Shown: positions 50,151 to 61,015 of the stretch, piece by piece
How the letters are laid out: the number at the start of each line of letters is the position of its first letter
Numbering within the stretch: position 1 is the stretch's first letter
Notes under the pieces: model-generated
What the model saw: the letters and a program-made list of their open reading frames with translations, nothing else
Told to the model about the DNA's origin: nothing
The model's database searches: none
DNA from: Silurus meridionalis
Lineage: Eukaryota; Chordata; Actinopteri; Siluriformes; Siluridae
Assembly (NCBI RefSeq): GCF_014805685.1
Contig: NC_060885.1
Location: 33,305,632-33,369,631 of the forward strand
Direction: 5' to 3'
Length of the DNA: 64,000 bases
Made by a program: the position numbers and the translations under genes

Positions 50151-51000
50151 AGATATAAAAACACCTATATGAACAAAATAAGGAGAACCATTAGATATGG
50201 AGGACATGGAATTGTAAAGTTAAAAGTGAGTGTCAAAGTTTTTATTGATTCAATTAATGCTTGTTTGACAGATAAACTAATCATGGACTCATGTTTCATA
50301 CTTACATCGGAATCATATTAGAAACATATGTGTTGTTAAGCAACATTTCTTTATTTAAAGCAAGAAAGCATGACGTGTTCGCATTGAAATGTGGAACAAT
50401 AGGTTCGATGGAGTAATACTGCTCCTTTCTCCTGCATGCAAACAAACATAAAAGAGAACTGGGCTTAAGTTCAAGTTGAGAAACATGCATCTCCACCCTG
50501 CCTGCATGTGTTGCTCTGTATAACTGATACTAAGTTGAGCAAGCTTGTCATTAACCCATTACATGAGTTCGACTAAATCTTTCAGAGAAACTCCGCAAAG
50601 ACTCCACCTCCGTTCATCGTACCATAGAGTCAGCATCGTCACTCGGTTGTTTAATATCACTTTGGGATCACTGGGTCTTCTGCACCATTGGAGATCATTT
50701 TTTCCCCCAAATGCTGTGAACATTCTGGCTCTTTTTCTTTACAAAAACATAAAGAAGAAGAAATGTAAACACGATGTGACAGTCTGAATAGGTTTTGTGT
50801 AAAGCTCTAGTATGTGTTACGTTATTGTGTTAACTCTGTTCTTCCTGATAACGTAGGATTTTTGTGTACCCTCATCATAAACTTGTTGGAACTGGTTAAT
50901 TCTTTTAAAGGTGTGTATTTGAGGTCTGTTTATGCTAATAAGTTCTGGGGTTAAAGTTCAGAATTTACATTAATTTAGTACAGGGGTCTGCAAACTATGG
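50151..51000. other. Non-coding spacer, no gene seen
   Basis: Short frames without domains. Confidence 0.5.
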
Positions 51001-51880
51001 CCTGCATCGATAATCGATCGCTGGAACTGTCGGGTATTGACAAAAATCCATATCAATAGTTTTTCCGGGCTTCCGGTCCGCTGTAATTACGAGAGCACCC
51101 TCTAGAGGCGAATCACAGACACTACATTCTCATAGTTTTTACTCGTGAGACGGCTCACTGCAGGGAGAGCGCTATATTATATTTATTTATTATAATGTAT
51201 TTATTATATGTATTTTTAATACATTAATATTAATTGACATTGTTCAATACTGTTCGTCATTGTAATTAAATTTTGTCTATTTTACATTGTTTTTTATTTT
51301 TTATTTATCTAGTATCCATTTTAAAAATAGACATGTCTAAGGACTATCCCTTTTGTCACATTGGATAGATTTAGACACTCTCACTCACAAATGTGTTCAT
51401 ATTTTCCGTTTAAAAATTCAGTTTGCTAAATAATATTTGGTCATTTTAAAAACATATGTAAAAAGAAACACATTCCACTGCAAAATTTTAATCTGAAATC
51501 TATCACAAATCATGTGTGAAAGAGTTAATCGGATTTTAGACACTACTTATTTGTATTTAAACCACAATGTATTATAAAAATTACATTTTTGGCTTTCAAA
51601 GTATAATATTCAGTCATTTTTAAATCATGCATATAAAAAAAAAAAATAAACGAAAAAGTTCACTGCAAATTTCATGTATATTAATAAATATGGCTTTGGA
51701 AGAACATTTATTTATTATTATTATTTTCTTATTTCAAAACCAGAGCAATCTTTCCCCACAGACAAATCAAACTGACACATAGATTTCTATTATGACCATA
51801 AAATAAAAGAAAAACAAAATAAAAATCTCGGTATCGATATGAATCGTTATCGACTAGTATCGAATCAAACAGAAACACCA
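51000..51880. mobile_element. Non-autonomous TIR transposon relic (copy A, related to 62228-62684)
   Basis: Near 51050, CAATAGTTTTTCCGGGCTTC and CTCTAGAGGCGAATCAC (51101-51117) match the second copy's GATAGTTTTTCCGGGTTG and CTCTAGAGGCAAATCAC. The right side holds GGTATCGATATGAATCG, the ATCGAT-rich arm. Termini are decayed, so boundaries are approximate. Confidence 0.5.
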
Positions 51881-52023
51881 TGTTATCGCCTATCCGTGGT
51901 TCATGTTCTAAACGCCTCCGTGCTGAATGTCAGGGCGCTTCTTAGTGAGTAGAAGCCGTTGTTTAAGACACTACTTAGGGAGCCTGCATAGGGGACGAGC
52001 ACGGAGTTTGAAAACCGCAGTGT

Positions 52024-52057
52024 TTCGGGAAGTCCGTGGAGTTCGAGGGGAAATTCT
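52024..52057 (+). promoter_or_regulatory. Weak STAT/kappaB-like motifs upstream of ifngr1
   Basis: TTCGGGAA (52024-52031, TTC-N2-GAA) and GGGAAATTCT (52048-52057, nine of ten positions of a kappaB consensus) lie about 190-220 bp before the ATG. Short motifs of this kind occur by chance. Confidence 0.2.
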
Positions 52058-52246
52058 GCACACGGTTGGCCATTTTGTTAAAGGAATCTGATGAGGAGAA
52101 GTGAGATCCGCTCAGCTCGGAATCTTCTCACGTTAGCACGAAGATAATTAGAATCGAAAGCAGAATGTTGGAGTGAATGAAGGTCTGAGGAATTCAGAAA
52201 GAAATCACAAATCCGATCTTCTACGGTGTAAAAGCTCCGGGACAGG

Positions 52247-53017
52247 ATGAGGGCGAGGTTGAGCTTCGTGCTGCCGTTATGTGCGTCTCTGATCACCACA
52301 GTGTGTGCTGGTGAGTTAACCGGGTTCTCATGGGTTAGTTAAGCAGGTAACTAGTTAATCTGCTCGGTGTGTTTATTTCGCTCGTGCTCGTGTTTACCAG
52401 GTGACTGCGTGGAGAACAGATGTGCTGTCATGCACGTCCCCGTTAAACTCCTACTGTAGCTCAGGGCTCTGAACTCAATCCGGGGGTTTGGGATGAAGAT
52501 TAAATATCATTCAATATAAAAGTAATATTTATATATAAACTTGGGTATGCAGCTTTCCTGAATCTGGATTATTGTCTTACACGTCATCGCGAGTTGTAAT
52601 AAATGTGTAGTTAAATGTATATAATATAAACAAACAAACAAACAAAACACAACACAACACAATGCATTTGAGATGTTCAAACCGGAAGATGTTCAAACCA
52701 GAAGATCAAATATACAACGGTATAAAAGCTCGGAAAGTCCTCGTAGTGCTAAAATATTTACGAGGTCACGTGACCATCTGCGTGTTCACCAGAGAAAATA
52801 AAGGTTTTATTAAAGTATCTGATGTATTGATGTATCTGATATATCTGATGTATTGATGTATCAGATGTATCTGATATATCTGATTTAATTGATGTATCTG
52901 ATATATCTGATGTATTGATGTATCAGATGTATCTGATGTATTGATATATCTGATGTTTTGATGTATCTGATGTATCTGATATATCTGATGTTAAAATATT
53001 AGCAACAATGAATAAAG

Positions 53018-53067
<50 letters not shown>

Positions 53068-56000
53068 TCAGTGTTTAGGCATTGGGAATAATTGTAATCG
53101 GTGATTGTTGGAAACAACAGTGTTTTGTGAGTGATTATTGGAAATAATTGTGATCAGTGATTTGTCGTTAACATTTGCTTGTTAGAAACGTTTGTGATCA
53201 GTGATTGGTGGTTAGAAACATTTGTGATCAGTGATTGGTTGTTAGAAACATTTGTGATCAGTGATTGGTTGTTAGAAACAATTGTGATCAGTGATTGGTC
53301 GTTAGAAACAATTGTGAGCAGTGATTGGTTGTTAGAAACAATTCTGATCAGTGATTGGTTGTTAGAAACATTTGTGATCAGTGATTGGTTGTTAGAAACA
53401 TTTGTGATCAGTGATTGGTTGTTAGAAACATTTGTGATCAGTGATTGGCCACTGAAAACAACAGTGATTTGTGATTGATTATTGAAAATAATGGTAATCA
53501 GCGATTGGTCGCTGGAAACAATTGTGAGCAGTGATTGGTTGTTAGAAACAATTCTGATCAGTGATTGGTTGTTAGAAACATTTGTGATCAGTGATTGGTT
53601 GTTAGAAACAATTGTGAGCAGTGATTGGTCGTTAGAAACAATTGTGAGCAGTGATTGGTTGTTAGAAACATTTGTGATCAGTGATTGGTTGTTAGAAACA
53701 ATTGTGATCAGTGATTGGTTGTTAGAAACAATTCTGATCAGTGATTGGTTGTTAGAAACATTTGTGATCAGTGATTGGTTGTTAGAAACAATTGTGAGCA
53801 GTGATTGGTCGTTAGAAACAATTGTGAGCAGTGATTGGTTGTTAGAAACATTTGTGATCAGTGATTGGTTGTTAGAAACAATTGTGATCAGTGATTGGTC
53901 GTTAGAAACAATTGTGATCAGTGATTGGTTGTTAGAAACAATTGTGATCAGTGATTGGTTGTTAGAAACATTTGTGATCAGTGATTGGTTGTTAGAAACA
54001 TTTGTGATCAGTGATTGGTTGTTAGAAACATTTGTGATCAGTGATTGGTTGTTAGAAACATTTGTGATCAGTGATTGGTTGTTAAAAACATTTGTGATCA
54101 GTAATTGGTTGTTAAAAACATTTGTGATCAGTAATTGGTTGTTAGAAATGTTTGTGATCAGTAATTGGTTGTTAGAAACATTTGTGATCAGTGATTGGCC
54201 ACTGAAAACAACAGTGATTTGTGATTGATTATTGAAAATAATGGTAATCAGCGATTGGTCGCTGGAAACAAGGATGATCAGTGATTGGTTGTCAGAAACA
54301 GTTTTGCTTGTTGGAATACTGCCAATTCTCTGTCACTTTGTCAATCACAGTGACGCCACCCAACAATGAATTGTTTGTCAGCTCATGTATGTAGAAGAGG
54401 GTAGACAGCTTTCCTCTGAGTGCGTCGTTGTTTCATGAGATGCAGCAGTCCAAAAAAAGAAACAAAGGGCACACTTGTGTGTTGGCAGTGGTGTTTTAGA
54501 GAACTGCTTAGTCAGCAGGAATGTACAAATTGCCAGATTGACCAGGTATTTCTCTTGGAAAGTATTTATAATATAAAACTAACAGACAAAAAAGAAATGC
54601 TGCCAAACCTAACAAAGCTACACCGAGTCAGTCCTGCTGGACGCCGTCTGCTCTCAGAGTCAGTAATGTCACCTGTAACTGTAGACTGTAACAGGATCAT
54701 GATTTTCAGACCTGGTTTCATGTTTTGGATGAGCCGAGAGACTCGTCTCAGTATGGACAGATCCCTTGCAGTGTTCACATGTTGTACGACTTCTAACGCT
54801 TTGCATGTTCAGACCTGTTTATTCTCTTTAGATTCATTCTGCTGGATCAGTGGTTTAGAAACGTCTCAGACGTCAACACATATCCTGGTTTCTTCAGCAA
54901 TAAAAAGATTTTAAGGAGATGATGATTTACAGAAGAGCTTTCTAAGCGGTTTTTAATGTGGGGAAGTGCATCGGCATTTCTGCGATGTCGTTACTTTTAT
55001 GTTCGCCCCGCTTCCGTTTTGTACCGTGCGGTGTTTTGGTAGTTAAAAATAAGCGAACTGAAATCATCGTAATCAAACTGCATATGAAATCGTTTGCCAA
55101 CAGAAGGTCAAGTGTCAGATTCAGTATAAAGCACAAGAGCGATGCTGTTTGTTTTGTTTTTTTTTTGTTTTTTTTCCTCACATGGGTTTTTTATTTTCAC
55201 ACTTCTAAACCACACTGAAGGTTGATCTGTAAGGTTACGAGAAAACACGCCGAAGGTGCTTGTGGTTAGAAACAGAAAGTAAGTGTAGGTTAAACCACTG
55301 TTTTCCTGTGATTGTTTATTTATTTATTTTTATATATTTTGTTGCCTTTCTTTTCGTAGCGTTACTGTAACACCGATCCTCTATGTTGTCACGAAAGTTT
55401 GCGAAGCCTTAATATATACAGTACCTCACAAAAGTTAGTACACCCCTCACATTTCATCCTCTTTAGTATCCTCTTAAGGGACAATACTATAGAAATGAAA
55501 CGTGGGTATATTTTAGAGGAGTCGACGTGCAGATTGTACAGCAGTACAGATTTACTGTGCTCTAAAAAAACAACATACAGCCATTATGTGTTTTCTAAAT
55601 AACTGGCAACAAATGTGAGCACACCCTGAGTAATAACAGCTGTACGTGGAGCAACCGTGCAAAGCCACATGTCCTATTCATCATGTTCATGTTTTTGTCT
55701 GCTTGACAGGACCAGACAAATCAGTGTATCTTGACTGAGTTACAGTACAGTGGTCAGGGTCATAACCGAGGTTTTCCAATTCGAGATTCACTCGGAACAA
55801 ACCTCGTGCTGTGCATCAGGCGCATGAGACGCATCAGTGCTGCAGCGCTGCTTTAGAGGTTGCAGAAACAGAAGGCCTGCTTTTAGTTTGCAGGCCTGTT
55901 TGCTGAAGACGGCATGTCCAAGAGCATGAATTAGTGGAACCATATCCTGTGGTCTGATGAGACTAAGATAAACAGAGGACAGTAAATCTGTAAATCTGTA

Positions 56001-59000
56001 CAGCTGCACGTTCACTCCTCTAAAATATATATCCAAGATTCAATTCTATAGTATTGTTTTTTTGAGAACGTAAGAAAACAGTTGCTGAAATGTGAGGGGT
56101 GCACTCATTTTTGTGAGATACTGTATACGCGGTGTTTATTTCACGATAAGAACCAAATAGATCAGCAATTATTTATTCCTTTACTGCAATACAAAAATAT
56201 TATGTTGAAAACGGCACTGAGGGTTTTTTTTAAGGACGCTACATCGTTGCTTGCAGAAGATTTATTATGTACAAATTGCATTTTTTGGATATTCGCCAGA
56301 CTACGTCATAATACGTGACTGTCTCCTTTTAAAGGCAATTGAAAATGAATGTTTATTATAGACAAGAGTGTTATAATATAGTAATAATATATAGTTAAAC
56401 CGTAATGAGGACTAACTAAGAGTGAAAGAGACACTTTCCCACACAGCTATTTACATACCACAGACCACGGTGCTTACGCTGGCACGGAAATCACAATGTA
56501 GCTTGTGGTGCAATGTTCTCCTTATTCATGCTCTCATATAATACTGGTGTTTTGCTGCACATTTCAAATTCAAATTTTGAAATGTATTTTGAAACTTTGA
56601 AAATTTGTCAAGATGAAGATGAAGGAACTAATCAAAGGATTTAAAAAAGCAGAAAGATCTTTATTGTGGCCTAGAAGCGACTTTGTTTCACATTCACTGA
56701 GTATAATTGTAAAAGCACGTGCATTCATCTCAAAGACTTCTGATACATGAATGTTTCGGTTTAGACGCAGAATAAACGACTGTTTAAAGTGCTACTGAGC
56801 TCAATGGCAAAGCAGGAAAAGTAGGTTTGTCTGGTCTGGTTTTTAGTGGTGGGAATATAATGATTGTATTGTTAAAAGTGTACAAAAAAAGCTACTTGTA
56901 TTCTTTAAAAAAAGGATTCAAATGAATATAGTGAGCGATTTCTCTGGACGGATATGTTGAGTTTGTTTTTTGTGTTGTTACGCTCCCATGTGCTGGTATT
57001 CGTTTTTGATTAAAGCCATTGTGTCTTATCACTGTATTGTTCACGCAGAACGAAGATAAAATGGAAACTTCCAAAGAGGAAGTACATCCAAGACTGCTTC
57101 AATGTAGGGATTAGGCTTTGAAATATTCATGGTAGGATTATAGTTTGATGAATTTATCCAAATGAGCCTCAAGGTCAGAATTCAGATTTGCAACATCGAG
57201 ATGATAGGAACTGGTGGCGCTCCTAAAGCTTGACTTTCATCTCTGGGTTCATATGAGTACATTCTAGGTTCAGCGTACATCCGGAGAGACGAGCGCAAAC
57301 TGCTGAAAAAAAAAAAACTTTTATTTTTTTTTTAAAAGGGGGAAAAAAACGTGCTTTGAGACTTCCTCTTGTTCAAGATCGAGCAATGTGTGTCAACAGG
57401 AATGTACGTGTTAAAAAGGACGTACAGACTCTTCTTCCATTTCCTCTTTTTAAAAGTCTGAGTAGATAACGAAACAGATGCCCCAAAAAAAAACTTCTTC
57501 AGAGTAGGTTTTGAGCTGAACGAATGTCTGCATGTAACTGGGGCAGACGGGAAATCATGCGTTTGTTTTTTTTCAGAACACTTTTGCGTTAATTGTTCAT
57601 TGATCTCTACTGAGCTTTTAAAGCTGTCTACATGTCGGACCGCCATTCTCCGTCCAGAACCAGTTTAATTCTTAATCCTGGCAAAGGATCCACATTAAGT
57701 TCCTATTCATTGTTGTAATAAGCTTCACTCATCTGGGAAGATGTTTCACCAGATTTTGTGGTGCTCCTGCAGCTGCACGGGTGTCAGTAAAGTCATGTAG
57801 TGATGTAGGTGAGGATTCATTCCAAAGGTGTTCAGTAGAGCTCTATAGCAGGAGATCTTCCACTATCTCCATGTAGACTATTCAAGGAGCTGGCATTGTG
57901 CACAGGGGCGTCGTCATGCTGGAACAGGTTTTTGATCCTAATACTTTTGTCTATATTGTGTAGTTGCTCTCTGCAGTGAACGACCAAGTTCCTGTTTGTC
58001 GAGCCATGCATCCTGTGTAAACTTTATCAGACTTTCTGCGGTAGGGCATTTACCAGTGTAGTGGAAGGCTTTAGAGAAGGAACTGTATTTTGAAGTCATG
58101 AAGAGATCATAGATGTATTGAAAGATATTTTGTTGTTAGAAATGTACATGATATCATTTCAGTGACTTCATTCTTTAAATTATTTCATTCTTTTCTTCCT
58201 GACGTCGTCTTGCTGTTGCTCAACAGTGCAGCTTGGCAGAAGTTTGAACATCTTGGTGTTGCACACGTACTGCGTAGCGTTAATGCAGAAGTGGAAACCC
58301 TTTTTCTTCGAATCGCAATATTTTACCAGCTTAAAGGCCGATTTCTTAATGGTTGCATCCAAGATGCAGAATGAGACTGTGAGGTTCTCTTACACAATCG
58401 ATGCATTTCTATGCATACGAGCTTTAACTTACTAACACGGCACACGGTCCTGAATACGCCCATATCTTAAATGTCTTTAAGGTGTAAAAACTTGACAGTT
58501 TTAACAGTCAGATCATTGTAAAAAACAACCAAAAAAAAAAACCCAAATCTAATTAACTGTGGTGCAATTTTAAAACTATATGGACAAAAGCATTTAGACA
58601 CCTGACCTTTCCAGCCAGTCAGCTCCATGTAGAACAGAAGCGGGTCTGGACTTTGCTACTGGGCCTGGTCTTTGGTTGCACTGTCCTACGTCTCTGATCC
58701 TTTCTTTGATTCAGGTCCTCACAGTCTTGACACCAGGATTTAAACTTGAGCCACTCTGCTGGATCAAGTAGAGTGTAAACTGCACCAGACTGCTAAAACG
58801 TGTCATCTGAACGAGGCACGTAGATCTGGGGGTAGTTTGGTGAGCAAACGGGCTACATGTGACACTGTAGTTCCACGTTACCGTCAGGACCTAATGTCTT
58901 CAGGGCAAACTGGCTAAATCTCCTGGCTGAACATCAGGAGCATCCATGACTGCTGCTATATTAGATAATTAATGAAGTCGTCCAAATCCGTCATTAAGTG

Positions 59001-60943
59001 CAGTCATAACGTCTCAGAAATGAGTCTGCTATTAGACACGCCTCTTCAAACCTCAGGTGGTCTAGAAGAACCTGATGCTTGTACACAATGTAAGGAGAAA
59101 AGTACTGGAGATACCAGTTGTATCGTTCATCATTTCTATGTAGGAGCATGACATTTTTCCTTCACATGAACAAGGAGACCCAAAATTGTTCCAGCATGAC
59201 AATGCCATTGTGCACAAACCCAGCACCATGAAGATCTGCTTTACATGAGTTGGAAGATATCTTGCTATAAAGCTCCAAACCTACAGAACACTTTTGTAAT
59301 AAATGTGAACGCTGACCGCACACCAGATCTCCTCACCTTCTCACCTACATCAGTTCCTGACTTTAGTTTGTCATTGAATGAGCACAGATTTCCAAACATT
59401 TAGTGGAACATCTTCCCAGAAGAGTGGAGGTTATTATAAAAGCAAACGGGGACTAAACGTGTCCGCAAAAATTTAGCCCAGAGTGTATATGCCAGTAAAG
59501 TTTATGTACTTTTTTCTCTTCTTTTCACAGTTCCTCTTCCCACTGTCACTAATATCAGTTTGTCGTGCCACAATCTGAAGAATGTGTTAAGCTGGAAATA
59601 CAACGAACCTGATCATCCTGAATTCATCATCAACATCCAAAATTATGGAAAGTAAGTTAGTGAACGGAGTCTAAAACTGGATTTCTAAAAGTTAATGCAG
59701 AACATTTTGTAGACGTTTAAAATAAAAGAAAAACATCTAATTGTTTATATTTAGTTTTATGTTCTTTGATTTTATTTATTTTTTTAGCAGTTTATAAAAT
59801 ATATATTCTATTCCTTTATAATCTATTCCAAATATGTGTATATATTTCTTATTTAAGGATACATTCTATTCATTTTTATATATTTTTAAATATATAAAAT
59901 CACTTAAAACTTGTTTTTTTATCATTTGGCTCATTTTAAAGAATTAGTGCAAAAAATATTATAATATTAGAAAAATTTGACTATATTTACACCTCAAATA
60001 TTGTTTTTTTATATTTTATTATTATTAGTAGTAGTAGTAGAAGTTCTATAGTAGAAAGAGTAGTGCTAGTATTGGTTTTTATTTATAATAATAATAATTA
60101 TTATACTAATCAAAACCTTATAACTTTAAACCAGGCAAATTGAATTCAAGAAGTTTGTCCATTTAGTTAAATAAATAATAATTAATTATATAAAATGCTT
60201 TTTATGAACATTAACGTTAACTGTTTCCGGTTATCTACAGTGGATTAACAACAGTTCGCACCAACGCCACCTTCCTGGATATCACCGAATACACACAAGG
60301 TGCAGAAAACAGTTTCTACGTAACAGTGGAAGCTGAAGGATCGGAACAAAACGCTTCATCTCAAGGCATTTCGTTCAGCTACAACGAAGACGCGCCAACT
60401 GACATCACTTGTATGTGTAAACCAATCCAAACCGCCGAACGATACTCTTCTACTGACTCTTATAACCACATCATTCCACACCACACCTGGAGTTTTCCTT
60501 CTATTAGTATTATTACAAATATTAACATTTTTATAACTGAAAATTCTACATTGCATCAGTTATAAGATAAGCCACTGTGTGTGTGTGTGTGTTTTCCTTG
60601 TTAGTCTTATAACTGTATTTTGTTTGGATCTCACTGTAGGTGTGGTGGACTTCCCGGCGTTAGAAGTTTCCGTTCTTCCACACAAAGTCATACTCTCCTT
60701 CAGACATCCCTCCAACGTCCATGAAGATGAATCTTTCAATGACGATTTTCAGTACACTATTTCTTATAACGGGGTAAGATCACAATATTGATCATTGATT
60801 GATTGATTGAGTCCAGAGGTTCCTTTAAAATATCTGATACAGCTGTGGAACTCACAAAAGGTTCGCAGAAAAAATAGAGACCTGTAAGGTATCGACTGTA
60901 CATCTAACATCCCACACATGCACAGCTGTACAGAGTGAGTGAT

Positions 60944-61015
<72 letters not shown>

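Noticed and set aside
53179..54228. Two long plus-strand open frames with ten-residue repeats (LLETFVISDW)
   Set aside because: They arise from the 30-bp minisatellite, whose unit length is a multiple of three. No start context, no domain, and they lie inside an intron.
54420..54914. 164-residue plus frame in ifngr1 intron 1
   Set aside because: No domain, no splice context, and a competing antisense frame. Contains phrases resembling decayed repeat DNA.
60326..60565. 79-residue plus frame
   Set aside because: It is ifngr1 exon 3 read through its donor site into intron 3.
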